The notes: a model not told the origin generated them from the letters alone. Shown: positions 30,869-40,680, counted from the stretch's first letter. The stretch is 54,218 bases of DNA from Burkholderiales bacterium (GCA_016790695.1 JAEUOS010000191.1:1-54218), one strand, 5' to 3'. Numbers and translations: made by a program.

Positions 30869-31714
30869 ATGAACACCTTCCGCCAACTCGTCCGGAGCGA
30901 GCGCCCCCTGGTCATGCCCGGCGCCCACGACGCGCTCTCGGCCCTCCTGATCGAGCAGGCGGGCTTCAAGGCCGTGTTCATGGGCGGCTTCCCGATCGCC
31001 GGGGTGCGCTACGGCGTGCCCGACATCGGCCTCCTCGGCGCGCGCGAGTTCGCCGACGCCTACCGCGACATGCTGGCCGTCACGCGGCTGCCGGCGCTGG
31101 TCGACGCCGACAACGGCTACGGTGATCACAAGAACGTCGTGCACGTGGTGCACAACCTCGAGCGCCTGGGCGCGCAGGCGCTGTTCTTCGAGGACCAGGT
31201 GAGCCCGAAGCGCTGCGGCCACATCGCCGGCAAGGCGCTCGTCGCCACCGAGGCGATGTGCGCCAAGATCCGCGCCGCCACCGGCGAGCGCAGCAATCCG
31301 GACACCTTCATCATCGCGCGCACCGACGCGCGCGAGGTCGCCGGCATGGACGAGGCGCTGCGCCGCGGCGAGGCCTATCTGCGCGCCGGCGCCGACGGCC
31401 TGTTCATCGAGGCGCCCTGCGATGTCGAGGAGATGCGCACCATCGGCCGCGCCTTCGACGTGCCGCTGCTCGCCAACATGCTCGAGGGCGGGCGCACGCC
31501 GATCCTCCGGCCCGCCGAACTCGAGGCGCTGGGCTTCCGCCTGGTGATCTACGGCATCTCGCTGCTGATGCGCATCACGCGCACCATGCAGGAGGCGCTC
31601 GCCGACCTCCGCTCGGGGGAGCTGAAGCAGGTCGGCTCCGGCGTGAGCTTCGAGGAGTACAAGGCCGTCGTCGGCATGCCGCACTGGGCGGCGATCGAGG
31701 ACCGGTACCGCTAG
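30869..31714 (+). CDS. isocitrate lyase/PEP mutase superfamily enzyme
   Basis: A 281-residue TIM barrel. The metal-binding DADNGYG (Asp79, Asp81) and the catalytic loop SPKRCGH with Cys116 match the lyase branch of the family (2-methylisocitrate lyase, oxaloacetate hydrolase, dimethylmalate lyase), which breaks or forms a C-C bond next to a carboxylate. A decarboxylase is also possible. Cys116 favours a lyase. Its stop TAG shares a CTAG palindrome with the stop of the convergent CoA-transferase. It may process products of cluster A, but that is inference from proximity. Confidence 0.87.
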   Translation: MNTFRQLVRSERPLVMPGAHDALSALLIEQAGFKAVFMGGFPIAGVRYGVPDIGLLGAREFADAYRDMLAVTRLPALVDADNGYGDHKNVVHVVHNLERLGAQALFFEDQVSPKRCGHIAGKALVATEAMCAKIRAATGERSNPDTFIIARTDAREVAGMDEALRRGEAYLRAGADGLFIEAPCDVEEMRTIGRAFDVPLLANMLEGGRTPILRPAELEALGFRLVIYGISLLMRITRTMQEALADLRSGELKQVGSGVSFEEYKAVVGMPHWAAIEDRYR

Positions 31715-32910
31715 GGTGCGCGCACCGCCCCGGCGGCAAGGAATCCCGCGATCTCGTCCTCGCCGTAGCCCGCCGCGCGCAGCACCTCGACGCTGTGCTC
31801 GCCCAGGCGCGGCGGCGGGCGCAGCAGCGGCTGGCGCGCGCCGTCGAAGCGCAGCGGCTGCGCCACGCCCTTGAGCGCGGCGCCGCGCGCGCTGCGGTAT
31901 GCGAACACCATCGACGAGGCCGCGGTGTGCGGGTGCGCGGACAGCTCCGCGAGGTTGTGCACCGGCGAGCATGGAATGCCGGCCGCGCCCAGGTCGGCCA
32001 TCCACGCGGCGCGCGTGCGCGCGCGCATGATCGCCTGCACCACCCCGACGGTCTCGGCGCGATGGCGCACGCGGTCCGCGTTGGTGCGAAACGGCGCGCG
32101 CTCGGCGAGACCGGGGTCGCCGGCGACCGCGCAGAACGCGCGCCACAGGGCGTCGTTGGCCACCCCCAGGATCACCGGGGCATCGGCGGTCTCGAAGGCC
32201 TGGTAGGGGCACAGCGACTCGTGCCCCGAGCCGACGCGCATGGGCTCGGTGCCGCGCTGCCAGAAGCCCTGGAGGAAATAGCCGAGGAAGCCCACCGCGG
32301 TGTCGAACAGCGCCGCCTCGACCTTGACCGCACGACCGGTGCGCGCGCGCTCGAGGAGCGCGGCGAGGATGCCGATCGCCGCATGCATCCCGGTGCCCTG
32401 GTCGACCGGCGAGAACGGGCTGCGCAGCGGCGGCCCGCCGGGCTCGCCGGTGATCGACAGCATGCCGGAGAACGCCTGCAGCACCACGTCGTAGCCCTTG
32501 CCGTCGCGCAGCGGGCCGACGTTGCCGAAGCCGGAGATGCCGCAGTGGACCACGCGCGGGTTGAGCGCGACCAGGCTCTCGAAGTCGACCCCGAGACGCG
32601 CCGCCACGCCGGGCCCGAAGCTCTCGATGACCACATCGGCCGCACCCGCCAGGCGTGCGCAGATCGCGCGGCCGGACGCGGATTTCAGATCCAGCGCGAG
32701 GCTCTTCTTGTTGCGGTTGACCGCGAGGAAGATGGTGCCGTCCTCGCCCTCGAACGGCGGCCAGTGGCGCGTGTCGTCGCCGCCGTCGCAGGGCTCGACC
32801 TTGACGACGTCGGCGCCGAGGTCGCCGAGGATCTGCGTGCACAGCGGCCCGGCGAGGATCTTCGAAAAGTCCAGCACGCGCACGCCGGCGAGGGGGGCGA
32901 AGCCTGCCAT
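31711..32910 (-). CDS. CaiB/BaiF CoA-transferase (cluster A)
   Basis: A 399-residue class III CoA-transferase with [29 protein letters not shown] and [12 protein letters not shown]. The catalytic residue is Asp170 in [11 protein letters not shown]. The ATG at 32910 is used; a GTG at 32925 overlapping the upstream stop as GTGA is an alternative start five codons earlier. It is the last gene of the operon and should exchange CoA between a donor such as succinyl-CoA and a dicarboxylate or branched acid. Pairing with MaoC dehydratases fits mesaconate or itaconate-like acids, though unproven. Confidence 0.88.
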   Translation of the reverse strand: MAGFAPLAGVRVLDFSKILAGPLCTQILGDLGADVVKVEPCDGGDDTRHWPPFEGEDGTIFLAVNRNKKSLALDLKSASGRAICARLAGAADVVIESFGPGVAARLGVDFESLVALNPRVVHCGISGFGNVGPLRDGKGYDVVLQAFSGMLSITGEPGGPPLRSPFSPVDQGTGMHAAIGILAALLERARTGRAVKVEAALFDTAVGFLGYFLQGFWQRGTEPMRVGSGHESLCPYQAFETADAPVILGVANDALWRAFCAVAGDPGLAERAPFRTNADRVRHRAETVGVVQAIMRARTRAAWMADLGAAGIPCSPVHNLAELSAHPHTAASSMVFAYRSARGAALKGVAQPLRFDGARQPLLRPPPRLGEHSVEVLRAAGYGEDEIAGFLAAGAVRAP

Positions 32911-32921
32911 CCCGGGTCCGC

Positions 32922-34070
32922 TCACGAATGCGCGGCGCGCGCGGGCAGTTCGACCACCGCGGTGCCGCGCGCGGTGGTCTCGCCCAGCTGGTTGTCGACC
33001 CAGACCTCGAGGTCGACCAGATGCGCGCCTTCCTCGACCCGCTTGTCGGCCACGCGCGCGCGGCACCACGACACGTCGCCGAAGATGTTGGGCCGGCGCA
33101 GCGAGACGTCGAGACGGCGCAGGAAGCCGTCGTCGCCCATCCAGTTGGTCAGCACCTGGCCGAGCCACGAGATGCGCTGCGGCCCGACGTCGTAGCCGCC
33201 GGGCATGCCGACCTCGCGCGCCATGTCGCGTTCCGCATGGCCGCGCGCCGGGTTGTCCTGGGCCCCGGTCTTCGGGTCGACGTAGGCGTCCGCCGGATGG
33301 CGCCTGCGGTGCAGGACCGCGCGCCGGTGCGCCTGGTAGCTGTGTCCGCCGCCCGAATACCAGCAGATCATGTCGGTGATGTTGAGCGGTCCCTTGGCGA
33401 TCGGCGACACCGTACCGCCGACCTCGACATCGTCCCAGAAGCGCGCCGCCGCGCCGCGCAGCGCCTCGGCTTCGATTGCGCGCGCGAGGTGCTCGAGTTC
33501 GTCATGGGTGTAGCGATGGGTGTCGCGCGCCTCGTACCGGAGGCCGCCGTCCGCCCGGGCGCGCGGCACCCGCGCGGTGCTGCCGACGGCGCGGCACACC
33601 AGTTCGCCGCGCTGGTTGGTGTAGAGCACCTCGCCGGTCTGGAGGATGAATTTGCGCGCCTTGCCGCCCGCCTTCTCGACCGCATCGATCAGGCGCGCAC
33701 GCACGGCGAAGGTGTCGCGATGGCGGATCGGCCGGAACCACTGCCAGTCGGTGCCGCCGTAGAGCCACTGGATGCCGCGCAGCTTCGGCGCGACCACGGT
33801 GGTGTCGACGGTGTAGAGAAAGGTGCCGGGCGCGAGCGCCGACTTCCAGCGCGTCGCCGCGCCGTACGCCGGGTCGCAGAACAGCGGGTTGTCGTCGCCC
33901 AGGCCCCAGCAGAAGTGGCGCACCGCGTCGGGCGCGGCCTCGGTGTTCCAGCTCTGGCCGGTGCGCCGCAGGTCGACGCCGATCAGGCCGCGCGCCTCTT
34001 CGAGCGCGCCGTCCCAGAGGGCCGGCGCCTGGCTGGCCGCGGCGCCGGAAGCCGACGGGGATTCGTTCAC
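32922..34070 (-). CDS. MaoC-like double-hotdog acyl-CoA dehydratase
   Basis: A 382-residue protein. The N-terminal half (about 35-190) is a FAS1-like/MaoC N-terminal hotdog ([23 protein letters not shown]). The C-terminal half has a second hotdog ([32 protein letters not shown]). Enzymes of this type hydrate enoyl-CoA or dehydrate hydroxyacyl-CoA. A canonical hydratase-2 D-x4-H motif is only partly visible (GDDNPLF with no His at the usual spacing), so activity is uncertain. It lies between two CaiB-family genes in one operon. Confidence 0.78.
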   Translation of the reverse strand: MNESPSASGAAASQAPALWDGALEEARGLIGVDLRRTGQSWNTEAAPDAVRHFCWGLGDDNPLFCDPAYGAATRWKSALAPGTFLYTVDTTVVAPKLRGIQWLYGGTDWQWFRPIRHRDTFAVRARLIDAVEKAGGKARKFILQTGEVLYTNQRGELVCRAVGSTARVPRARADGGLRYEARDTHRYTHDELEHLARAIEAEALRGAAARFWDDVEVGGTVSPIAKGPLNITDMICWYSGGGHSYQAHRRAVLHRRRHPADAYVDPKTGAQDNPARGHAERDMAREVGMPGGYDVGPQRISWLGQVLTNWMGDDGFLRRLDVSLRRPNIFGDVSWCRARVADKRVEEGAHLVDLEVWVDNQLGETTARGTAVVELPARAAHS

Positions 34071-34091
34071 GGGGTCCTCCGCATCGGGCGT

Positions 34092-36458
34092 TCAGGCCAC
34101 CACGCCGGCGGCCTCGAGCGCGGCGAGTTCGTCGTCAGGCACGCCGAGCAGTTCGCCCAGCACCTGCCGATTGTGCGCGCCGGTCCCCGGCCCGCACGAT
34201 TCGACCCGCGGCGCAAAGTCGGAGAACCGCCACGGCGCGCTCATCACCGTGTCGGGGCCATAGACCGGGATCTCGATGGCGTGGCGCATCGCGCGCGCGG
34301 CAAACTGCGGATGACGCCACATCGCCTCGACCGTCAGCACCGGCGTGGCGGCGATGCCGGCCGCACGCAGCCGCGCAACGAGCAGGTCACGCTCGATGCC
34401 CCGCGTCCATTGCGCCACGGCGCGGTCGAGCTCGCCCGCCAGCGCGAGACGGCCGCCGGCCGCCCCGAAGCGCGCATCGCCCGCCCAGGGCTGGTCGGCC
34501 GCCAGGCCGGCGAACGCGCGCCACTGCGCGTCGTCGGCCACCGCGATCGTCAGCCAGGCATCGTCGCCGGCAGCCGGATAGATGCCGTGCGGGGCCATCT
34601 CGGGATGCCGGTTCCCGGTCGTCGGCGGCTGCCGGTCGTGCACCTGCGCATCGAGCAGGTACGGCGCAAGGGTGCCGAGCAGGGCCTCGTTCTGCGCCAG
34701 GTCGATGTAGCAGCCGCGTCCGGTCAGGCGCTGCCGCCGCAGTGCCGCGAGCACCGCGACCAGTCCGTGCACCGCGGCGTTGGGATCGCCGAGCGCGACA
34801 TTGAGCGCGCCCAGCGGTGCTTCGCCCGGATAGCCGATCAGCGACTCCATGCCGACGAAGCTCGACATGGTCGGCGCATAGGCGCGCATGCCGGCCAGCG
34901 GCCCGGTCTGGCCCGCCGCCGACATCGCCAGCATCACCAGGCGCGGATTGATCGCGCGCAGGTCCTCGTAGCCGAGGCCGCTGCGCTCCATCGATCCGGG
35001 CGACATGTTCTCCACCACCAGGTCGCTTTGCGTCGCCAGCCGCCTGAGCAGCGCCACCGCGCGCGGATCCTTCGTATTGAGCGTGATGCCCCACTTCCCG
35101 TGGTTGACCTGGTGATACATCGGCGACATCTCGCGCGACGGCCCGGAAACGACCTGGCCGTCGCGCATCACCCGCCCGGACAGGCGCAGGTTGTCGGGGC
35201 GCCGGCCATGCTCGACCTTGATCACGCGCGCGCCCAGTTCCCCCAGCATGGTGCTGACCCAGGGCGCCGACCAGACCCAGCCGAAGTCGAGCACGCGCAC
35301 GCCCGCCAGGGGTTGCGCCGGCGCCGGCGCCGGTGGTGCCGGCGGCCGCGGCGGCGCCGCGGCGAGAAGTCCGGCAGCGAGATCGGGGGCGGAACGCGCA
35401 CGCGACTCGCGGAACCGGAACGGCAGGCCCGGCACGCGCACCGGCCGGCCGGCGATGCGGGCGGCGGCGAAATAATCGCGCTCGGCGAACTGCGCGGTCT
35501 GCAGCACCTCGGCGAAATCGCGCAGCGGCGAAACGATCAGGTTGTGCTCGAGCGCGATCGCCTCCAGTTCCGCCTTGGTGCGCGCGGCGAACCACGGCAT
35601 GACGAGCGCGTCGACCTCCTCCGGATAGCGGGTGCCCATGGCGCGCAGGTCCTGGTAGCGCGGCTCGGCGGCCCAGGCCGGACTGCCCATCGCCGCCACC
35701 AGGCGCTCCCACTCCTCGCGCGTGCGCCCGCACACGCACACCGCGCCGTCGCGGCAGGGCAGGATGACGAACGGGTAGGCGCCGCCGGAACCCGACGCGC
35801 GGCGGCCGCTGCGCTGCCACTGCAGGCCGTGATGCACGTAGAAGCGGCAGTTTCCCGCCACGTGGCTGGCCAGCACGTCGGCGAGCGCGATGTCGACCAC
35901 GCGGCCGCTGCCGCACTCGTCGCGGACGTTGAGCGCGAGCAGGCAACCGGCCGCCAGCATCGCCCCGGCCTGGTGCTCGACGATCCCGGGCGGCAGGGAC
36001 AACGGTTCGCGCCCCGGTTCGCCGAGGGCCCAGGCCATCCCCGACAGCGCCTGCGCGTCGAGGGCCTCGGCGGGAACGTCGGCAAGCGGCCCGTCGAGGC
36101 CGAAGACGCTCGCGATGCCCAGCACCAGCCGCGGGTGCGCCGCGCGCAGCGCCGCGACGGGTCCCGCGTGCGCGTCGAGCGCGCGCGGCGCGTCGCTCAA
36201 GAGGACGTCGCAGTCGGCCAGCAGCGCGGACCACGCCGCCGGCGCATCCGGACGCGGGAGGGCGTGCTTGCCCAGCGCGAGCGCGGCGCGCGCGAGCTGC
36301 AGCGGACCGTCGGCCGACGCCGCGCCCGCCGCGGGCTGTTCGAGCCGCGTGACCCGGGCGCCCATGCGCGCGAGGAGCGCACCCGCATACGCCACCGCGA
36401 GGCCGGCGCCGTGCTCGACCACCCGGATGCCGGACGCCGCCGCGGCCGTCGCCGCCAT
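34092..36458 (-). CDS. tandem CaiB/BaiF CoA-transferase fusion
   Basis: A 788-residue protein made of two class III CoA-transferase domains joined by a Pro/Ala linker near residue 370. The C-terminal domain (about 381-788) has GVRVLDFGWVWSAPW, LGELGARVIKVE and catalytic Asp558 in LGDPNAAVHG. The N-terminal domain (1-365) is divergent: its opening is GIRVVEHGAGLAVAY, and Glu161 (VEHQAG) stands where the catalytic Asp is expected. It is likely to have one active site per chain, in contrast to the intertwined homodimers of the family. A GTG at 36470 overlaps the upstream stop and is an alternative start. Confidence 0.87.
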   Translation of the reverse strand: MAATAAAASGIRVVEHGAGLAVAYAGALLARMGARVTRLEQPAAGAASADGPLQLARAALALGKHALPRPDAPAAWSALLADCDVLLSDAPRALDAHAGPVAALRAAHPRLVLGIASVFGLDGPLADVPAEALDAQALSGMAWALGEPGREPLSLPPGIVEHQAGAMLAAGCLLALNVRDECGSGRVVDIALADVLASHVAGNCRFYVHHGLQWQRSGRRASGSGGAYPFVILPCRDGAVCVCGRTREEWERLVAAMGSPAWAAEPRYQDLRAMGTRYPEEVDALVMPWFAARTKAELEAIALEHNLIVSPLRDFAEVLQTAQFAERDYFAAARIAGRPVRVPGLPFRFRESRARSAPDLAAGLLAAAPPRPPAPPAPAPAQPLAGVRVLDFGWVWSAPWVSTMLGELGARVIKVEHGRRPDNLRLSGRVMRDGQVVSGPSREMSPMYHQVNHGKWGITLNTKDPRAVALLRRLATQSDLVVENMSPGSMERSGLGYEDLRAINPRLVMLAMSAAGQTGPLAGMRAYAPTMSSFVGMESLIGYPGEAPLGALNVALGDPNAAVHGLVAVLAALRRQRLTGRGCYIDLAQNEALLGTLAPYLLDAQVHDRQPPTTGNRHPEMAPHGIYPAAGDDAWLTIAVADDAQWRAFAGLAADQPWAGDARFGAAGGRLALAGELDRAVAQWTRGIERDLLVARLRAAGIAATPVLTVEAMWRHPQFAARAMRHAIEIPVYGPDTVMSAPWRFSDFAPRVESCGPGTGAHNRQVLGELLGVPDDELAALEAAGVVA

Positions 36459-36466
36459 CGCCGCGC

Positions 36467-37474
36467 TCACTCGGGCTGGATCCCGGCCCCGCGCGCGAGG
36501 TCGCGCCACTTGCGGGTCTCGTTGATCACCCACTCGCGCAGTTCGGCCGGCGTGGTCGGGGCGGCGTCGACGCCGAGCGCGACCAGCCGATCGACGACCT
36601 CCTTCTCGCGCAGGATGCGGTTGATCTCCTCGGACAGGCGCCGTACCACCGCCTCGGGCGTCTTCGCCGGTGCGAATGCGGCGATGAAGCCGACCAGCTC
36701 GTAGCCCGCGACGCCGGCCTCCTGCATCGTCGGCAGCTCCGGCATGGTGGCCGAGCGCCGCGCGCTCGAGACCGCCAGTCCCTTGACCGCGCCGGACCGG
36801 ATGTGCGGCAGCATCAGCGCGATGTCGCCGAACAGCATCTGGATCTGCCCGCCGCGCAGGTCGGTCAGCGCCTGCGCGTTCGACTTGTAGGGCACGCTCA
36901 GGATGTCGATGCCGGCGCGCGCCTTCAGCATCTCCGAGGCGAGACGCGCCGATCCGGTGCCGCTGCCGAACCCGATCCTGCCGGGATTGGCTTTCGCGTG
37001 CGCGATGAACTCCTGCACATTGGCGGCCGGCACCGCGCTGTTGAGCGACAGCACGAGCGCGGCGATGCCCATGCGCGAGATCGGCTCGAAGTCGTTGACC
37101 GGGTCGTAGGGCAGGTTCTTGAGGAAACTCGCGTTGCCCGCATGCGTCGTGTTGGTGCCGATCAGCAGCGTGTGGCCATCGGGCGCCGCGCGCGCCACCG
37201 CCTGCGCGGCGACCACGCCGCTACCGGCCGGCTGGTTCTCCACGAGGACATTGACGCCGAGCAATCTCGACAGGCGCTCGCCCATGGTGCGCGTGAGCAC
37301 GTCGGTGGCGCCGCCGGCACCGACCGAGACGATCAGGCGCAGCGGGCGGCTGGGAAAGGCCTCCTGCGCGGCGACCGGCGACGCGAGCGCGATGCAGGCT
37401 GCGACAAGTCCGCCGGCGGCAGCCCGACGCCGGATGGGGGCCGCGCACGACTTCAGGCTGGCGGAATGGATCAT
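36467..37474 (-). CDS. Bug/TctC-family periplasmic substrate-binding protein (cluster A)
   Basis: A 335-residue receptor with a signal peptide of about 39 residues ending ASPVAAQEA. The family core PSRPLRLIVSVGAGGATDVLTR and ARAAPDGHTLL is intact, as is the second lobe (VPYKSNAQALTDL). The ATG at 37474 follows a strong AAGGAGA. The upper-lobe loop VGAGGATD binds the proximal carboxylate of the ligand. It lies in the middle of the operon, so its ligand is probably the substrate of the CoA-transferases around it. No TctA/TctB partner is present. Confidence 0.92.
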   Translation of the reverse strand: MIHSASLKSCAAPIRRRAAAGGLVAACIALASPVAAQEAFPSRPLRLIVSVGAGGATDVLTRTMGERLSRLLGVNVLVENQPAGSGVVAAQAVARAAPDGHTLLIGTNTTHAGNASFLKNLPYDPVNDFEPISRMGIAALVLSLNSAVPAANVQEFIAHAKANPGRIGFGSGTGSARLASEMLKARAGIDILSVPYKSNAQALTDLRGGQIQMLFGDIALMLPHIRSGAVKGLAVSSARRSATMPELPTMQEAGVAGYELVGFIAAFAPAKTPEAVVRRLSEEINRILREKEVVDRLVALGVDAAPTTPAELREWVINETRKWRDLARGAGIQPE

Positions 37475-37509
37475 GGCTTGTCTCCTTGCTGGGAATGCAT
37501 GGGCACCCT

Positions 37510-38343
37510 CTACTCGGCGCGGGCATCGAAGGCGAGCGCGCCGCGCTCGTCCTCGACCCACAGCTTCCAGGCGGCGCCGTCACGCCGCGCGCACAGCCGC
37601 AGCGGCATGCCGCAATACATCGGCGCGACGTTGCGCGATGCGAACGCGGTCGGCTCGCGCCCGGCGGCCACCCGAAAGAGCTCGAGCAGGAACATCGCCG
37701 GGATGCTGCCGTTGACGACCAGCGCGGGGTAGCCCTCGACCGCGGTCGCGTAGGGGTGGTCGTAGTGGATGCGATGCGGGTTGTCCGTGATCGAGGAATA
37801 GCGAAACAGCAACCGTTCGTCCGCCACGAGCGTTCGCTCCGCGTCCGCCGCGGCGGGTGGCGCCGCCGGTGCCGGCGCCGGCGCCGCGGCGGCGCCAGCC
37901 GCCTCGCGCAGGACATACTCCTGGCGCTCGACGACGGCCGCCTCAGCCGCACCGCTCACGACGATGCGATGCTCGACCGGCACCAGCGCGAAGCGGCCCG
38001 AGCGCCCTTGCTTGACCTGCACTTCGCCCTGCGTGGTCTCGCGACGCAGGCGAGCGCCGATCGGGATGTCGCCCGAAAAGCGCACCTGGCGCCCGCCGAG
38101 CATCAGGCGCGGCAGCCCGATGTCGGGCAGACGCACCCCGAGGCTGGCGGCGCCGTCGCTCCGCAGGTCCGTCTGGCGGGTCGGCGGGTTGAACATCGAC
38201 ACATGCCATCCTCGCGGCAGGGCGTCGCCGTCGCGCAGGCTGGCGGGATCGCGATCGAGCATCGCCGCCAGGCGGCGCACCAGCGGGAGCGCGCAGTCGT
38301 CCTCGGCGACTTCCATCGGCAGCGCGGCCGCACTCGCGTTCAT
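37510..38343 (-). CDS. HTD2-type hydroxyacyl-thioester dehydratase / mesaconyl-CoA hydratase-like protein
   Basis: A 277-residue double-hotdog protein starting at an ATG that overlaps the thiolase stop by 4 bp. The N-terminal hotdog includes PRGWHVSMFNPPTRQ, and the C-terminal one has RYSSITDNPHRIHYDHPYA, a hydratase motif with Asp and His (D-x4-H pattern DNPHRIH), then HG-like VEGYPALVVNG. A Pro/Ala linker (about 155-180) joins them. Relatives hydrate mesaconyl-, itaconyl- or other enoyl-CoAs. Of the two dehydratases in cluster A this one has the better active site. Confidence 0.8.
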   Translation of the reverse strand: MNASAAALPMEVAEDDCALPLVRRLAAMLDRDPASLRDGDALPRGWHVSMFNPPTRQTDLRSDGAASLGVRLPDIGLPRLMLGGRQVRFSGDIPIGARLRRETTQGEVQVKQGRSGRFALVPVEHRIVVSGAAEAAVVERQEYVLREAAGAAAAPAPAPAAPPAAADAERTLVADERLLFRYSSITDNPHRIHYDHPYATAVEGYPALVVNGSIPAMFLLELFRVAAGREPTAFASRNVAPMYCGMPLRLCARRDGAAWKLWVEDERGALAFDARAE

Positions 38344-39806
38344 GCCAGCCACCGGTCCGATTCCACGCGCACCCGCCGGCCGACGAATTCCTCCTCCTGC
38401 ATGCGTGCGATCAGCGCCGGGTCGTCGGTGGTGACGAGCGCGCGCCTGCCGTCGGCCACGTCGACCAGCGCCACGCCGCGCGGCGCCTGGCCGCGGCCGT
38501 GCAGCACGGTGAAGCCGGCGACGGTGGCCTCGCCGCTGTAGTCGAGCGCGACCTCGCGCGGCGCCATCGCCGCGGCCACCGCGTCGCTCAGGTCGGCGTA
38601 CACGAACCCGCGCGGTCCCGGCGCGGTGCTCCAGACGCCGAATCCCTGCTTGGTCAGGATGCCCGACACGCTCGACACCAGCGCGTCGCGCCCGTGCCCG
38701 GCGCGCAGCAGCTCGGCCGCGCGGCACGTGGCCTGCAGCACGTAGTTGTTGTACGGCCCCCCGGCGAAGGGCATGCCGCCGGTGACCGTGAGCGCGCGCG
38801 TCTCGGGCAGGTCGAGCGCCTCTGCGTAGGTCTCGACGGCGATCGGGAAGCAGCTGTAGAGCTCCACCAGATCGACCTCGGCGGCGGACTTGCCGAGCGC
38901 GTCGACGGCGGCGCGGCCGGCGATGCGCGCGCCCGGGCAGGCGGCGAGGTCGGCGCGCGCGGACACCGCCACCATGTGGTTGGACTCGGTGGAGGCCACC
39001 GGAAAGATCCAGCGCGCGCGCGCGATGCCGAGCTCCAGCGCCCGCGCCGCCGAGCAGAACAGCAGCGCGCCGGCCTGGTCGACGTTCCAGGTCGAGCAGT
39101 GCGCGCGCGTGTACGGGAACGCCTGCATCGGGTTGCGCTCGCCGGCATCGCGGATCGCGCCGGCCTCGAGGACGCGGCGCTGCCACGCGTGCGGGTTGGC
39201 GGCAGCGACGGCACTGAAGCGCGCATAGAGCGCGGCCAGCCGGTCCCGATGCCCGGCGACGCTCCAGCCGCGGCGCGCGCGATAGGCGCTCTCGAGGATC
39301 GCGTACAGGCCGACCGGCATGCGCATGCCGGCGCGCTTCTCGGCCGGATGGCGCAATTCCTCGGCCGGCGCGAGCAGTTCGTCGGGGTCGTCGTCCTGGT
39401 CGCGCTCGGGCGCCTCGGCGCCGGCGATCTGCGCGCGCAGCAGCCGGTAGCCGGCGTCGGCGCCCGCCACCAGCGCCGTGTGACAGCGCCCGTCGGCGAT
39501 GCGCTGGCAGGCCGCGCCGATCAGGGTCTGCTGGAGCACGCCGACGGTGGCAAGCACGCTGTGGGCGTCGGCGGCGCCGACCGCGCGCGCGAGCGCGCCC
39601 GCCGGATTGCGGTAGCGCCAGCGCCCGCGCGGCACGGCGATGTACCCGGCGCCTGCGAGCGCCCCCGGCGCGCCGCTGTCGCGGCCGGCAGCCGCGACGG
39701 CTTCGAGCATCAGATCGAGCGGTTCGAGCGCGCCGCGGAAGTCCTCGCTGCGCCGGGTGGCCACGCCGATTCCGACCAGGACGGGCGTGCGCGGATCCAG
39801 GCTCAC
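38340..39806 (-). CDS. atypical SCP2-type thiolase (acetyl-CoA acetyltransferase family)
   Basis: A 488-residue thiolase-fold protein of the long acetyl-CoA acetyltransferase branch. The region of the nucleophilic Cys reads TVGVLQQTLIGAACQ, without the usual Cys-x-x-Gly motif. The C-terminal half has VDLVELYSCFPIAVE and the VTGGMPFAGGPYNNYV segment of this branch, but the His-Gly-Gly is absent. It probably does not use standard Claisen chemistry and may be a lyase or transferase. A C-terminal extension (about 400-488) resembles the TNT/OB-type tail of family members. It overlaps genes on both sides by 4 bp. Confidence 0.8.
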   Translation of the reverse strand: MSLDPRTPVLVGIGVATRRSEDFRGALEPLDLMLEAVAAAGRDSGAPGALAGAGYIAVPRGRWRYRNPAGALARAVGAADAHSVLATVGVLQQTLIGAACQRIADGRCHTALVAGADAGYRLLRAQIAGAEAPERDQDDDPDELLAPAEELRHPAEKRAGMRMPVGLYAILESAYRARRGWSVAGHRDRLAALYARFSAVAAANPHAWQRRVLEAGAIRDAGERNPMQAFPYTRAHCSTWNVDQAGALLFCSAARALELGIARARWIFPVASTESNHMVAVSARADLAACPGARIAGRAAVDALGKSAAEVDLVELYSCFPIAVETYAEALDLPETRALTVTGGMPFAGGPYNNYVLQATCRAAELLRAGHGRDALVSSVSGILTKQGFGVWSTAPGPRGFVYADLSDAVAAAMAPREVALDYSGEATVAGFTVLHGRGQAPRGVALVDVADGRRALVTTDDPALIARMQEEEFVGRRVRVESDRWLA

Positions 39807-40645
39807 GCGCGCGCTCCCGCGCGCGCCGCGCCCCCGCGCGGACGACGCGGCGCGGACCGCGGCGGCAGCGGCGGTGCCGTCACCGCGGCCGCGGCGGCGC
39901 GGACCGCGTCGAGCAGGTGGCGCGCGTAGGCCTGCAGGTCGCGCTCGGCGCGCGACTGCGCCGCCGCCTCGTCGCGTGCCGCGATCGCGTCGAGGATGCG
40001 GCGGTGCGCATGCGAGACCAGCGAGCGCACCTCCGGCGAGGCGAAGTTCTCGATGCGCGAGGCCTCGAGCATCAGCTCGGAGATCGACGCGGTGAACGCG
40101 CGCAGCAGGTCGTTGTGACTGGCCGCGGCCAGCGCGCTGTGCCAGTTCGCGTTCTCGAGCAGGAACGCGGGCACGTCGTCGACCGCGGCGGCGTCGAGGC
40201 GCGCGGCGATGCGCTGCAGCTGCGCCAGGTCGTCGTCGGTGCGGTGGCGCGCGGCCAGCCGCGCGACCATCGGCTCGAGCGCCTGGCGCGCCTCCACCAG
40301 AGAGCGCAGCGACACGCCGTGGCCCTTGGCGAACATGCCGATGTGGCTGGCGAGGAAGGCGTCGCTCGGGCGCGAGACCACCGAACCGCCGTAGCGGCCG
40401 GCGCGGGTGCGCAGCAGGCCCTGCGCCTCGAGGATGCGCAGCGCCTCGCGCACCGAGCCGCGCCCGAGTCCGGTGGCCTCGACCAGTTCGCGCTCGGTGG
40501 GCAGCGTCGCGCCCTCGGGCAGGCCGCCGGCGAGAATCTGGCCGCGCAGGCGCGCGGCGAGCACGTCGCAGGACTTGGGGACGTTGATGGCGCCGAGTTC
40601 GCCCAGCAGGTCGGGGGCGGGGGCGCTCGCGGACGGCATTGGCAT
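39803..40645 (-). CDS. GntR/FadR-type transcriptional regulator of cluster A
   Basis: A 280-residue regulator. Residues about 20-90 are the winged helix-turn-helix (LPTERELVEATGLGRGSVREALRIL type pattern). Residues about 105-240 form the FCD ligand-binding domain, with helix residues EARQALE, HSALAAASHN and HAHRRILDAI that bind a metal and an acidic ligand. The C-terminal tail is Pro/Arg/Ala-rich and not part of the family. As first gene of the seven-gene operon it probably autoregulates it and the divergent enoyl-CoA hydratase unit. A promoter with -10 ending only 6 nt upstream implies a leaderless mRNA; the second ATG at 40639 is an alternative start. Confidence 0.9.
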   Translation of the reverse strand: MPMPSASAPAPDLLGELGAINVPKSCDVLAARLRGQILAGGLPEGATLPTERELVEATGLGRGSVREALRILEAQGLLRTRAGRYGGSVVSRPSDAFLASHIGMFAKGHGVSLRSLVEARQALEPMVARLAARHRTDDDLAQLQRIAARLDAAAVDDVPAFLLENANWHSALAAASHNDLLRAFTASISELMLEASRIENFASPEVRSLVSHAHRRILDAIAARDEAAAQSRAERDLQAYARHLLDAVRAAAAAVTAPPLPPRSAPRRPRGGAARAGARA

Positions 40646-40667
40646 CGCGTCAATATAGGTATATTAT
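40639..40667 (+). promoter_or_regulatory. candidate promoter of the enoyl-CoA hydratase unit
   Basis: TTGGCA (40639-40644), 17-bp spacer, TATTAT (40662-40667). The -35 lies inside the gntR start codons and the -10 overlaps the gntR promoter spacer, so the two promoters are face to face and should be controlled together. Confidence 0.5.
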
Positions 40668-40680
40668 CCGATCATGTCAA
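40652..40680 (-). promoter_or_regulatory. promoter of the gntR operon
   Basis: On the minus strand TTGACA (40680-40675), exactly 17 bp, then TATATT (40657-40652), a near-consensus sigma-70 promoter. The expected start is at or near the gntR ATG (40645), which would give a leaderless transcript. It is the best promoter in the window. Confidence 0.65.
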
